Shown here one piece after another: positions 9,644-19,095 of a DNA stretch of 64,000 nucleotides. Positions within the stretch are counted from its first letter, which is position 1; every line of letters starts with the position of its first letter. Source of the DNA: Cyanophora paradoxa (Eukaryota; Glaucocystophyceae; Cyanophorales; Cyanophoraceae). Where the stretch lies: assembly GCA_004431415.1 (NCBI GenBank), contig QPMI01000452.1:1-64000 (forward strand), written 5' to 3'. The notes beneath the pieces were generated by a model, which searched no databases, was not told where the DNA came from, and saw only the letters and a program-made list of their open reading frames with translations. The position numbers and the translations under genes are program-made.

Positions 9644-11028
9644 ATGCCAGCAACTGGAAGAATAGTTAGGAGAACCACTGAGCAACTACAAGGTAACCTA
9701 CTGCCTATCACAGTTCCAAAGGAGGAAAAGGGGGAATCTCGAATTGTTAAAAAGTCAGAGATGAAAGAGCTTGTCCCAGTAGAGATCCCAGTTGCTATTG
9801 CAGTGAAAGAAACTAGCAAGATTGCCAAGAGATTCTATGATGTGAGGACTGGTTACAAAGGGCTTCAAGCTATGAGGGCTGAGTTACCAGATGAATCTTA
9901 TAAGCAGTTGCAAGAGTTCTATAAGAAACAGGAAGTAGTTCAAATCAATGCACCTGCTATATCTAGAAAGAGAGATCCCATGGTCCCAATTAGGCAACCC
10001 CTTGATACCTATGTGATTGATTTGCTCTTTTTCCCAGCTTATAAGAAACAAAACAATGGCTATGATACCTTTATGACTGCAATGGAATCCACACTGAGAA
10101 CTGGGTATATTATACCTATAAGAGATAAATCAGCTCTCACTACATTAGCTGCATTTAAGCAGCTTGAAATGAGAGTGGCAAGACCATAGTAAAAGTTCAA
10201 TCAGATGCTGGGAGTGAATTCCAAAATCGAATATTCCAGGAGTATTTATCTAGTAAATACATAGAACACCAAGTGAGTGGAACTGCTGACCACAGAAGCC
10301 AAGGTCGAATTGAAGCCTTTAACAAGCAGATTAAGAGACTGATTACAAACTACTGCATAGCTAATAACACAGCTAGATTCTTTGATGTGTTAGGTGATAT
10401 TGAGTATAATTACAATAATACAGTCCACTCAGCTACTAAGATGAAGCCAGGCGAAACTACAGAGGATCATTATAGGTATATAGTGGGATTAGAAGATGAA
10501 AGATTCAAGAAATCAATAGCTTACCTTGATACCATGCAGCCTGGCATGTTTGTGAGAGTGAAAGTTGAGAAGAACCCCTTTGCTAAACAGGGTAACAATT
10601 GGTCTAGAATGGTTTACACAGTTGATAGTAGAGAAGGCTTTAAGTTTAAGCTAAGGAGTCCCACTGGTGAGATCATAGATAACAGGTTTGCATTCCATGA
10701 GCTGTTGCCTGTGAATGCAGTTGAGTATCTGGAAACACCTACAGTGGATGCCTTGGAGCAAGCTAAAGAGGAAGCTAGGGTTGATGCTGCTATAAGGAGA
10801 GAAGGCATAGAAGCTGCTAATGAAGTCCCAGATAAGCCTTTGATAGAGGCTAGAAAGGAGAAGGCTGGGAAAGTTAACAGGGAACTCAAAAAGCTCACTA
10901 TAGCAGGGACACAGAAACTTTCTGAAGTAAATAGCCAGAGATGGTATAATGACTTTCAGACTACTAAGGAGTCATATACAGCTCCTAAACCTCAAAGAAC
11001 ACTAAGAGAAAGGACCAAAAATAGCTAG
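9644..11028 (+). pseudogene. Retroviral-type (rve) integrase, one frameshift (element L)
   Basis: The product would insert the viral element into host DNA. The DDE triad is visible: Asp126 in YVIDLLFF, the second Asp in VQSDAGSEF (near 10,205) and Glu in GRIEAFNKQ (near 10,310). The frame shifts once near 10,183, between the first and second catalytic residues, splitting it into 9,644-10,189 and a second open part to 11,028. The C-terminus (LTIAGTQKLSEVNSQRWY) is almost identical to that of the integrase at 32,968-34,350, which marks a family-specific tail. The N-terminus RIVRRTTE is also shared. As the last gene of element L it sits where Polinton integrases often lie, near a terminus. Confidence 0.85.
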
Positions 11029-11231
11029 TTTCATAGCCGAAAACTCGTTTTTTCCAAATATATGTATGTGTCATATACATATATGCCCATGATATACACA
11101 TAGTCTTGTAGAGCTTATCAAGCGCTTCACAGCGATATGCAGAACGTTGCGTTTTGATGATCTGGTGATGAGATATAACAGTTTGAAGATGCCGATTATC
11201 GATTTTTCAAAATTTCGGCGAGATTTCTAAA

Positions 11232-11270
11232 ATGATGCATCATAATGATGTAATAATAATGATGCATCAT
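11232..11270. repeat. Two ATGATGCATCAT palindromes
   Basis: Perfect 12-bp palindromes at 11,232-11,243 and 11,259-11,270, separated by AT-rich spacer, just before the GTCACC array. Confidence 0.7.
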
Positions 11271-11284
11271 AAACATATAATTAT

Positions 11285-11512
11285 GTCACCGGTGACTTTA
11301 TTTGTCACCGATGACTTAATTTATTTGTGTGATTGTGTCACCAGTGACTTTAATTTGTCACAGGTGACTCTATTTTTTTTGTGATTGTGTCACCAGTGAC
11401 TTAATTCCTTGTGTGATTTTGTCACCGGTGAGTTTAATTTGTCACCGATGACTTTAATTTGTCACCGGTGAGTTTAATTTGTCACCGATGACTTTAAGTT
11501 GTCACCGGTGAC
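11285..11512. repeat. Phased array of ten GTCACCGGTGAC-like palindromes
   Basis: Ten 12-bp sites start at 11,285, 11,304, 11,337, 11,357, 11,389, 11,421, 11,441, 11,461, 11,481 and 11,501. Each matches GTCACC(G/A)(G/A)TGA(C/G) or a one-base variant. Start-to-start distances are 19-20 or 32-33 bp, near two or three helical turns, so all sites face the same side of the helix. This is the layout of a cooperative dimer-binding array, such as a replication origin, partition or operator region. Confidence 0.85.
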
Positions 11513-11679
11513 TTATGATTATTATTATTAATATATATATATATACATAACAACAATGACGACATCGCCGTCATCGTCATGATCTCCCGAGTCACATGGT
11601 GTGTCATATATATCATATACATACGTCAAATCATGATGACGTCATTGAATGAAACCCCATACAAAACACTAAAACGCAT

Positions 11680-11700
11680 GTATCTCTTCACCAACTCATC
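11680..11700 (-). repeat. Candidate terminal inverted repeat, left end of element R
   Basis: The reverse complement of this 21-bp sequence occurs at 35,223-35,243 without a mismatch. Sequence on both sides shows weaker similarity (about 20 of 31 positions on the outer side). The interval between the copies is 23.5 kb, or about 17.7 kb without the inserted retrotransposon, a normal Polinton size. Confidence 0.5.
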
Positions 11701-11835
11701 ATCTGACAAAAACAAAAACAGATTCGGAATCCTCTTAACGAGGCCTGCGTGACGATGTAAGTATCATAGGCTCAATAATTCATTAATTTGTAAGCATCTG
11801 CCCTAGATTCCCCCTATTATATTATATTTATATTT

Positions 11836-12022
11836 AAGTGGACTCAAGGTTGACTCATATTAATCGTAAAAGAAGTAAAAGTATATGGATTTTGTTACGA
11901 ATTCAATGGGAGGGTTGACTAAGTGGGTTGAGTTGACTCAAATTTCACAGGAAATATTTGGGACCTAAACTTTTCTAAAAAGGATTTCAAAAAATGTGTC
12001 AACTCCCCCCACTTAGTCAACC
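11836..12022. repeat. Non-coding repeat with inverted arms, copy 2
   Basis: Homologous in the same orientation to 5,756-5,935. The arms are GGGTTGACTAAGTGGG (from 11,913) and CCCACTTAGTCAACCC (to about 12,023), a perfect 16-bp core. Further GTTGACTAAGT fragments continue to about 12,280. Confidence 0.65.
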
Positions 12023-12320
12023 CTGACCATAAACAGTAAGGATTTAAGCTAACATGTATCACAGAGTGAACATATTGAGTCCACTTAGAAGATCCACTTT
12101 TGAAATCCAAGTTGATTTTGCTTGAAATTTCAAAGTTGATCTAAAAGTGAGTCCACCCTGATTGATTATGGTAACAAAGTTGACTAAGTTGACTAAGTTG
12201 AGTCATATTAAGAAATTCAAGGAGACTGAGAGTTCAAAATGTTTATGAAAAGTGAGTCAACTTAGACCACTTATGGTAACAAAGTTAAATATTTAATTGA
12301 TTTAATCGGAAAAGAACATG

Positions 12321-12550
12321 ATTTAATCGAATTTATTGATATAATTCCGATAAGATTCATTTAGGTTTCAATTAAGATCAATCGAAGTTATAGATATAAT
12401 TCCGATTAACTACAATTAAGATACAATATCGATTAATCGAGTTTATCGATATAACATCGATTAAATTAATTGAAAATGCATATACAAATATGAAAATTCA
12501 TGTGAAAATTCAAATAAATTAATCGATTTTATTGATATAACATCGAATCA
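12321..12550. repeat. Four copies of a TTAATCGA...GATATAA...CGAT motif
   Basis: Imperfect copies of about 32 bp lie at 12,321-12,352, 12,376-12,409, 12,431-12,462 and 12,518-12,550, each with (T)AATCGA, (T)TAT(T/C)GATATAA and a closing CGAT. The spacing is irregular. They may be binding sites at the left end of element R. Confidence 0.6.
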
Positions 12551-12625
12551 CACATATGAATATTCATATTTTAATCCTGAGGCGGAACGCCGAGGGATTA
12601 AAATATGAATATTCATATGTGTGAT
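12547..12625. terminator. Perfect 31-bp palindrome, hairpin at the 3' end of the fibre gene
   Basis: Arms 12,547-12,577 and 12,595-12,625 are exact inverted copies with a 17-nt loop that itself holds GGCG/CGCC. The stop codon of the minus-strand fibre gene (12,613-12,615) lies within the right arm, so the transcript would end in a long stem-loop. Some giant-virus mRNAs are known to end at hairpins; a similar role here is inference. Confidence 0.75.
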
Positions 12626-14667
12626 GTAGCTGACCCATCATTTACCACATACAAATTCGTGTCGGTAATTTCAATAGTAGGAGGGGAAACAAATGGTGTC
12701 TCAAATGTGAAATTAAAATTCGCTGGAACCGCTGCAAGGTATCTATATGTTGTTGCTGATATCTCGGATGCCTGGAATACTTTGCTTCCCCTCTGCACTA
12801 CATTACTGGTGTCTTTCACATTGTGGTATGAGATGCTGGGAGTCGGGGAGAGCACCAACGAAATAGCATCTGGTAAATCAGACTTTGTAATATACAGCTC
12901 TTTAAGATACTCCTTTTTGAAAGGGGCGGTCAGATCTCCAATAGTAGCCGATGAACCTGCGACCACAATATTACAGGTGTTTGCATTCATTGAGTAAACT
13001 GTGTTCCACCTCAAAGAATTCGCCCCAAGATCGAAATTCTGTGAGAAAGGAACGATATTGCTACCTTGTAAATCTCGGTAAACCTTTACTCTGGGTTTGC
13101 TATCGAATACAGGGCTAATGTAATTGATGGTGAGAGTGAAACTAATAGTAGCTTCGGAACTAAATGAGTTGTTTCGGATGATAAGTAAATTGTATGTCTC
13201 GTTAATGACAAACGAAACCTGAAACCCTGTGGAGGTGACATTTTGGATAAATGCTTTATTAGATTCATTATTGTTATAGATAGGATTATAATAAGTAGTG
13301 TGATCCACCAATGAAACAGTGGGTATATTCGTCTCGAAACCTGTGACACCCAACTGATCCCAAGTGAATGTATATGTAGGTTTGCCTACATAAGCGACAT
13401 AGACCCCATTTGCGAGCTGCTGAGGGTATCCCTCGACAGTGTAGGTCTCAGTTTGCGAAACCGAGCGGGAAAGGTTACTATTATAGTCGGTGTAGCTGAT
13501 CAGTGCATTACCATTGGTAAGAATCTGATTAGGTCGGAGTGAGTGATTTAATGGAAGGATTAAATTGGAGGCAAACATGGAAACTCCATGCACCTCTGAC
13601 CATCTCAGATTCGATAAACCAACTCGGTATGTGTTATCAGTCGCGGGGTAAATGTTCCTTTTCGATAGAATATGGGCTAAGGTAATTGCAAGCGCTCCAT
13701 CTGCTGCAAACAGTGCATTAATCTCCGATTGTATTGCGGCTATTTCGGTTGTGTGAGTCGTGAGGGTTCCATCCTGGCTGGAATCTTTGGTGTTCTTGTT
13801 CCTCTCGAACTCCAAAAACGCCTTTACAATGTCCTTGCCCAAAAGATCGTTTACATTTTGTCTGGTAATGTGAACGTGATCGGTTCTCAGTGCTTGTTTC
13901 TCTGTGGTAAATGTCGGAACTTCCTCAGCAAACGAGATAGTCGTTTTATCAAGAGCTATGGATCGCACATTCGGGGCATTGGCACCAATTATATTTACAA
14001 CGCTCCCGTTTTCGAGGATCTCTAACACTGGTTTCGCGGGATCTACTGTAAAAACGCCCTCTGTGATTTGGGGAACAGTGTTGCTCTTCTGAATTATAAA
14101 TGAATCAAGGGTTAGATTGCATGTAGCGACATTAGTGGCGAAAAACGACTCAGAGTTAAGCGAGTTTACGTTTAGGGTATTCGTGGTAATGTTACTTGCT
14201 GTCAAATTACTTGTAGATAAACCGTGAACAATTTCTACCTTTGTCTGTCTGTTTGAAACCCCGGCTATAAGCGTGCTATTATCCACGATTCTCATAGCTG
14301 CATTTTGGAAACCGCTCTCATCTTGAATGAAGAAGTTTAAGCGACCTCTATCGAATGCTTTTGGGATGTTCCTACGATTATATCGCACCGTTTTCGGTAG
14401 CTGGCGGGTTGCCTGAATGCTGGCGACTCTGTTTCGCTCGTTATCATCAAGTAAAAAGTCGATTGCAAGCTTGTGATCCCCCTTCTCGACGTTCATTAAC
14501 TGCAAAGCTGCGGGTCTGCTCGGTGTTCCACTGACTGGATCTTCGCGGTCTGCATTGTAATTTATTCTCAGAGACCCGCGAATTTCGGTGTTTACCTGGT
14601 CAGTGTCCTCTATCTGCGTGGTCGAATTAATTACTCGCGCATCGGGTCTGGGATTCAGGAACGACAT
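12613..14667 (-). CDS. Fibre/tail-spike-like structural protein
   Basis: A protein of about 684 residues starting MSFLNPRPD. An upstream in-frame extension to 14,874 is unlikely because it would run through the start of the divergent patatin gene. The centre is rich in Ser, Asn and Thr with repeating short strands (TSNLTASNITTNTLNVNSLN, then FATNVATCNLTLDS). Two SLRW/NLRW-type repeats (VGLSNLRWSEVHGV, then GANSLRWNTVYSM) resemble the strand-turn repeats of viral and phage fibres. This suggests a trimeric beta-rich appendage for host attachment; no catalytic domain is visible. Only 43 bp with TATA-like stretches separate it from the divergent patatin gene, suggesting a shared promoter. The gene ends inside a long palindrome. 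Confidence 0.6.
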   Translation of the reverse strand: MSFLNPRPDARVINSTTQIEDTDQVNTEIRGSLRINYNADREDPVSGTPSRPAALQLMNVEKGDHKLAIDFLLDDNERNRVASIQATRQLPKTVRYNRRNIPKAFDRGRLNFFIQDESGFQNAAMRIVDNSTLIAGVSNRQTKVEIVHGLSTSNLTASNITTNTLNVNSLNSESFFATNVATCNLTLDSFIIQKSNTVPQITEGVFTVDPAKPVLEILENGSVVNIIGANAPNVRSIALDKTTISFAEEVPTFTTEKQALRTDHVHITRQNVNDLLGKDIVKAFLEFERNKNTKDSSQDGTLTTHTTEIAAIQSEINALFAADGALAITLAHILSKRNIYPATDNTYRVGLSNLRWSEVHGVSMFASNLILPLNHSLRPNQILTNGNALISYTDYNSNLSRSVSQTETYTVEGYPQQLANGVYVAYVGKPTYTFTWDQLGVTGFETNIPTVSLVDHTTYYNPIYNNNESNKAFIQNVTSTGFQVSFVINETYNLLIIRNNSFSSEATISFTLTINYISPVFDSKPRVKVYRDLQGSNIVPFSQNFDLGANSLRWNTVYSMNANTCNIVVAGSSATIGDLTAPFKKEYLKELYITKSDLPDAISLVLSPTPSISYHNVKDTSNVVQRGSKVFQASEISATTYRYLAAVPANFNFTFETPFVSPPTIEITDTNLYVVNDGSATSHI

Positions 14668-14710
14668 CCTCTTTATAAACAAAGAAGATATATAAGAAGT
14701 ATATAAGATA

Positions 14711-16204
14711 ATGAAGACCTGCCTCGCTTTGAGTGGTGGAGGGTCGCGCGGAATAATCGAGGCTGCTATACTGGCACAGATTGAAGCCCAAACAGGTAAA
14801 CGAATCCAACAGCTATTCGACTGCTTTGCGGGAACATCCACAGGTGGATTAATCGCGCTCCTATTGAATATCAAGGGAACCGATGGCGCCCCTAAATATA
14901 CTGCTACTGATATTCTGGCGCTCTACAAAGCGAAGCTACCGCTGATTTTCGCAAATCCACGAGTGCTTACATCGATTATACAGCGCCCAAAGTACGAAGC
15001 AACTAACTTAGAAGCGGTGGCTCTCGAACTCTGCGGCTCAGCGACCGTGGCGGATCTCTATAAACCCACCATCGTGACTGCGTTCGACACGGTCTTAATG
15101 TCCCCCGTTTTTATTTCAAGCAACGATGAAGATATTAATGGGATGCTTGTGCGCGATGCTGCAAGGGCTACCTCGGCTGCTCCGACCTATTTCGAGCCGA
15201 AACAAGTCACAGTCGCCGGGAGAACATATTGTTTAATCGATGGTTGCATGAGCGGAAATAATTCGCCCGGGATCTGTGGCTACACGTTCGCCCGCACTTT
15301 ATTCGGAAACTCATGCGAGGAGGAGCTTATCGTGGTTTCGATTACGGCGGGTCACGTCCAAGACTCTGATAAGGCGACAGCTGGATATTCGTACGACACT
15401 ATGAAAAATTGGGGGATCGTGCAATGGATGCTAAGCGCGACAGGATCGCCAATTCTCAGCATGTTCTTAGAGTCGAGCGATCTAAACGCTCACGTAAAGC
15501 TACTGGAACTTTTACCCAGAAATGATGATCAGAACTACGATCGCTACTATAAGCTGAGTGTGCCTTTACCGAAAGATAAAATGACTCTCGATACGATCAC
15601 GACCAGTCACCTGCAATATTTGGAAACGGAAGCCCTCACCTTTGTTTCCGCACAGCAAACGTATTTTAATGCGATGTATTCAGTGCTGACCATGAATATA
15701 TCAGAGGGAGACGTTCCCATAATTAATCTGTCGGGTTGCACAGATACAAGTGCACCCCCGGAGTCTAACTGGGTGCCGCTCGATAATAGCGCCTTTATTG
15801 CGGAATTCGGCACAGCCTCCAATGCCCGCTGGTCGAATGCCACGGGGTGGGTGGGATTTACAAACCCGCCGCAAGGTAGTAGGTCGGGAGGCAATTATTT
15901 ACGCATCGATTTCCCGCGTCTGTTTATGCTTTCCTCTATAAAAATGAAGCCGGCTGCGAATGGAAACTATATTAAAACGTTTGAGATCGATTACCAGCTT
16001 ACTCCCGGAGTTTCTGCGCTTGTTACATACACAGAAGCCGGCGCGACGAGAGTGTTTACCAATGCGAATCAAATAGCCGGAAGTGCGGATCCCGACGAAC
16101 ATTTCTTAGCGAACCAGAGATCTGTGAGAACCCTCGTAATCTGGGTGCTCACGACGAATATTGCTTCGGCATGCCGAATAGATTTCGAGGGCTACTACGT
16201 TTAA
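14711..16204 (+). CDS. Patatin-like phospholipase with C-terminal discoidin-like domain
   Basis: A 497-residue protein. The N-terminal patatin domain has the glycine-rich oxyanion loop GGGSRG (residues 9-14), the nucleophile motif GTSTGG with Ser43, and the catalytic aspartate in LIDGCM (Asp177), so the Ser-Asp dyad is intact. Patatins hydrolyse acyl chains of membrane lipids. After about residue 330 the sequence changes to a beta-rich region (YLRIDFPRLFMLSSIKMKP, then RIDFEGYYV at the end) that looks like an F5/8 type C (discoidin) carbohydrate- or lipid-binding domain. It is divergent from the fibre gene and overlaps the convergent minor capsid gene by 4 bp, so a virion-borne entry or exit lipase is a reasonable inference. 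Confidence 0.8.
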   Translation: MKTCLALSGGGSRGIIEAAILAQIEAQTGKRIQQLFDCFAGTSTGGLIALLLNIKGTDGAPKYTATDILALYKAKLPLIFANPRVLTSIIQRPKYEATNLEAVALELCGSATVADLYKPTIVTAFDTVLMSPVFISSNDEDINGMLVRDAARATSAAPTYFEPKQVTVAGRTYCLIDGCMSGNNSPGICGYTFARTLFGNSCEEELIVVSITAGHVQDSDKATAGYSYDTMKNWGIVQWMLSATGSPILSMFLESSDLNAHVKLLELLPRNDDQNYDRYYKLSVPLPKDKMTLDTITTSHLQYLETEALTFVSAQQTYFNAMYSVLTMNISEGDVPIINLSGCTDTSAPPESNWVPLDNSAFIAEFGTASNARWSNATGWVGFTNPPQGSRSGGNYLRIDFPRLFMLSSIKMKPAANGNYIKTFEIDYQLTPGVSALVTYTEAGATRVFTNANQIAGSADPDEHFLANQRSVRTLVIWVLTTNIASACRIDFEGYYV

Positions 16205-17046
16205 TCCGTGATAACTTCCAGCTGGAACGAGTATGAGAGACCGTTTATATCCGCAACAGAGCCCCGCCATTTTCGAAGCGAAATTGTGAGGCGATCTAAA
16301 TCGAGTTGCGATGTGACATTTACGAAAGGGATGCTTGCGCTCGGTTCATGGTAAAAGGAATATCTACCAAAGTCCGAGTTCATCTGAATTCGCAATAGAT
16401 AGGAGTCGTCGACATTGTTCAGTCTACCTGTAACCGCTGCGAATTTGGTAAACGGGCGGAGCTCTTCGATATCAAGGTAAATATATGGAATCGCATTAAA
16501 GTCGACCATTTTCGGGCATATAATCGCGTAGCGACTGGGGTAATCTCTGAGTGGAACCGTCACTGGTTCTGGTGTGCTGGCGTAAACCACTCCGGGTTCT
16601 ATGCCGAGACAATCACAGAACTCCTGGTCAGAGCTCTCTAATGTAAAAGGGCTATTTGGAGATGAGAACACGAAGCGGTTGGTAGACAGAGCGAGAGAAT
16701 AGGAAACCGGGAAGAGACCGAGTGGATTAAAAGAACCGCCTGAAAAACCGAGTAAAGCATCCCTGTTTAAAGCTCTCTCTTTCGGATATCGTTCGTTATC
16801 AGCATCGACGTAATAATAGTCGTTTACGCTGGGAATCGGTGCTATCATTTTGGATGCGGGAATTACTGTGGGCTCTTCGTTCAGAAGCGTTATAGTTATT
16901 GTCTGATCGGGCGGAACAACATAAGAGCTATTAGGAATCTCAGCTGATAGCACACGAAATCGTCGTACATTATTAAGGCGCGTTTTCAAGTGCAGCACGC
17001 CATTTTCAAGGTCTCTACTGTCGCAATTTATTGTTATTCTTTTCAT
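16201..17046 (-). CDS. Penton-like minor capsid protein 1
   Basis: A 281-residue protein. It starts with MKRITINCDSRDLENG, then NVRRFRVLSAEIPNSSYVV, and ends with LDRLTISLRKWRG and SYSFQLEV. This combination of an (S/C)xDRD start, an (F/V)RV-AxIPN strand and an FDRL-I-L end is the pattern seen in penton/minor capsid proteins of Polinton-like and nucleocytoplasmic viruses. The divergent gene starting at 17,063 has the same blocks, so they are paralogues. Such proteins sit at capsid vertices. The start is 16 bp from the divergent paralogue's start. Assignment is by pattern, not by structure. Confidence 0.65.
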   Translation of the reverse strand: MKRITINCDSRDLENGVLHLKTRLNNVRRFRVLSAEIPNSSYVVPPDQTITITLLNEEPTVIPASKMIAPIPSVNDYYYVDADNERYPKERALNRDALLGFSGGSFNPLGLFPVSYSLALSTNRFVFSSPNSPFTLESSDQEFCDCLGIEPGVVYASTPEPVTVPLRDYPSRYAIICPKMVDFNAIPYIYLDIEELRPFTKFAAVTGRLNNVDDSYLLRIQMNSDFGRYSFYHEPSASIPFVNVTSQLDLDRLTISLRKWRGSVADINGLSYSFQLEVITD

Positions 17047-17062
17047 AATCTATTATAGTAAG

Positions 17063-17157
17063 ATGAAAGAATACCTGAGCTTTTCGAGCGATGATCGCGA
17101 CGAGGAGTTCACACAGCCAAACAAGTATGTAGTGACATTACCCCGTCGCTATGACAA
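17063..17157 (+). pseudogene. Penton-like minor capsid protein 2, 5' fragment
   Basis: An ATG at 17,063 opens MKEYLSFSSDDRDEEF, the same start pattern as the divergent paralogue. After 31 codons plus two bases the frame is interrupted by the retrotransposon at 17,158. The remaining codons resume at 22,957, and the two leftover bases plus base 22,957 make one codon, so the reading frame is kept exactly across the insertion. Confidence 0.8.
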
Positions 17158-17387
17158 TAGTTGTTATACGAGGAACGTAGTATAACGTACTTCGGACAGC
17201 GTGAATAATGTATATTGTTACATAAATTTCACACTCTTTGTTGCTTCGCAACAAGTACTTCTTGGGTACTTGTTGCACCTGCAACAAGTCCTACGAGCTT
17301 CCTAAGAGCTGCAGCAGTGAGCTATCGCTGCAGCTGCTGCAGCTTCTCTTCAGAGTTGCTTGATAGCAGCTTCGCTTCTTGCTCCCA
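17158..17387 (+). repeat. Repeat A1 of the retrotransposon
   Basis: 230 bp, identical by eye to 19,157-19,386. Near its left end it has a GTTATAC...GTATAAC inverted pair, and at about 17,192 TCGGACAGCG, which is complementary to the CGCTGTCCGA at the right end of repeat B. These are candidate recombinase sites. Confidence 0.85.
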
Positions 17388-17681
17388 TGGCAGCCCTAGC
17401 GCGCCCCCGCGGGCGCCTCCAGCTCTCCCGTTTCGTCCTAATTGTGTGTCTCCTTGCGCTCCTCGTTTGCCCGGTCGCAAATGGCGCCCGGGGTGCGAAA
17501 AGAGCCAAAACCGCGACTCCCTCTCCCAATCCGCCCGATCCGACTGTGGCGCCCTCTGCTGGCCCCAGTAGCCCACCCCCTGTTCCTCCAACGCCCACCC
17601 TGAGGCGCCGGCCCGGAGCCCGGCCCGCCAGTTATCACTCCTTCAGGCTCGAATATTTGCATCGGAACGCATGGCCCAACA

Positions 17682-18444
17682 GTGCCAACCCCATCCCAGC
17701 AGATTGCAGACCAAACCGTAGAGGCGTTCAATCAGCGTTTCGCAGCCATTGAACATTACCTCGGCGAAGTGATTGCAGCTCGTACCATAGGTACTGCCAC
17801 CGCCAATCCAGCCCCGATTCCAACTCCGCCCATTTCGTCGGTCCCACTTGTCGATTTGACATCGAACAATGGCGGTGAAGGATCATCTTCGGGCAACACT
17901 GCGCGTGAGCGTGCTGCACGTACACGTGAGCCCCTTACTGAGCGCGAACGCCAACGTCTCCACTATAATATTACCCGTTGGAATAACCCTCTAAACAAAG
18001 AATTTGCTTTGGACACTCTCGATAATATAGCGTTAGCCGAGGCTCGTGATTATTCTGCTCTTTATATCGCACTTAGAGACCAACTCAAAAAGATCCAACG
18101 CATCAATCAGCTAGGCCTTGATCGTGCTCTTAGACTGCAAAATGTAAACCAGGCTACTGATGATTTTCAGGAGCGCCAACTTTTGTTAACTGAACAAATG
18201 TATCAGCAGCAGTTGCAGCAGTTTACGCAGAATACTGTCACAGGCATGCCGTATGGTCGCTCACAGAATTTCGCTGCTCGCCCTCCCGGCCCTCGTCTGG
18301 CGCCTCTGGCCCTACTCGCCCACGGCTTGCTATCATTGTCATGATCCATCCCATATGCGTAATGTCTGTCCTGCTTTCCGTGCAGCTTGCCAGAACTGCC
18401 CTCCTGGCACTCGCCCGACTCCTCTGCCGACTCCAAACTCGTAA
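17682..18444 (+). pseudogene. Gag-like protein with CCHC zinc knuckle, frameshifted
   Basis: The first open part, 17,682-18,344, is a helical, Gln/Arg-rich protein. Its region about 70-200 is predicted to form coiled coils (ERERQRLHYNITRWNNPLNK, then QDDFQERQ-type helices), typical of retroelement nucleocapsid precursors. A second frame, ending at the stop 18,442-18,444, carries CYHCHDPSHMRNVC, a perfect C-x2-C-x4-H-x4-C nucleic-acid-binding knuckle. One indel at about 18,310-18,335 separates the two. A GC-rich open frame upstream (17,388-17,640) could be part of the original N-terminus. The region 18,445-19,095 after it is non-coding and has short AATCGCC...GGCG inverted pairs. Confidence 0.7.
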
Positions 18445-19095
18445 ATTTATTTCTTTTCACATCGATCCATCAGAATATCGATATTCATGAGTTTTTCGCT
18501 ACTTATGTACGAGCAGTGTTTTGACGCATGAGGGCATATCTTGATAGCAGAACCTGTGAACGTACTTGTGTTTTCTTGTGAGTAATTGATGATGGATTCG
18601 AAAATCGCTGCAATTTCTTGATGCCCCAAAATCGCCACTGGCGTGCATATGCATGGATGCAATTCGCGAAATCGCCTTTTTATGGCGTACATATTTATTC
18701 ATGTCGCAGCTCTGCCCTTTGTGGCATCTGCATGTCTTGTTTTTTGCTTTGAAAATCGCCTATGGCGTGCACTTACATCGACATTTATTGCTTGCAAATT
18801 GTCAGGACAGCTCTGCCCTCGCGTGGCATCTGTTGCTGTATTTCTTTTCAGTGCGCACGGCACTAGTGCATACTCCCTCGCCGGAGATGGAGATTCGGTC
18901 GCCATTTTTCTTTCCCTTGCGCAGTTCAAGCATCTGGAGTTCAGGCACGCCTCCCCCCATAAATCGCTCGTGCACTGACTGGCGACCGAACGCATCGATG
19001 GCATTATACATACGCATTTCACATATATGTGTGCTTCTGTGTGCCGTTAGAGGCCTTGCACTCGTCTGCAGGCTCTCGGCCTTCGCTCTTTTGCT

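Larger units (their letters stand above)
11029..12546. other. Non-coding inter-element region
   Basis: No convincing gene. It holds, in order, two ATGATGCATCAT palindromes, a phased array of GTCACCGGTGAC palindromes, a candidate terminal inverted repeat of element R, the second copy of the 5,756 repeat and a set of TTAATCGA-type repeats. It is probably the right end of element L joined to the left end of element R. Confidence 0.6.

Noticed and set aside
11285-11512. The GTCACC array as a CRISPR array
   Set aside because: Repeats are only 12 bp, the spacers are 8 or 20 bp of similar AT-rich sequence rather than unique, and the host is eukaryotic.
14668-14874. N-terminal extension of the fibre protein to 14,874
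   Set aside because: It would overlap the whole patatin active-site coding region on the other strand; the ATG at 14,667 leaves a normal divergent promoter gap.
17360-17752. Open frame with a signal-peptide-like start inside the retrotransposon
   Set aside because: It begins within repeat A and overlaps gag in another frame; the hydrophobic stretch is probably incidental, though the region might belong to the original gag N-terminus.
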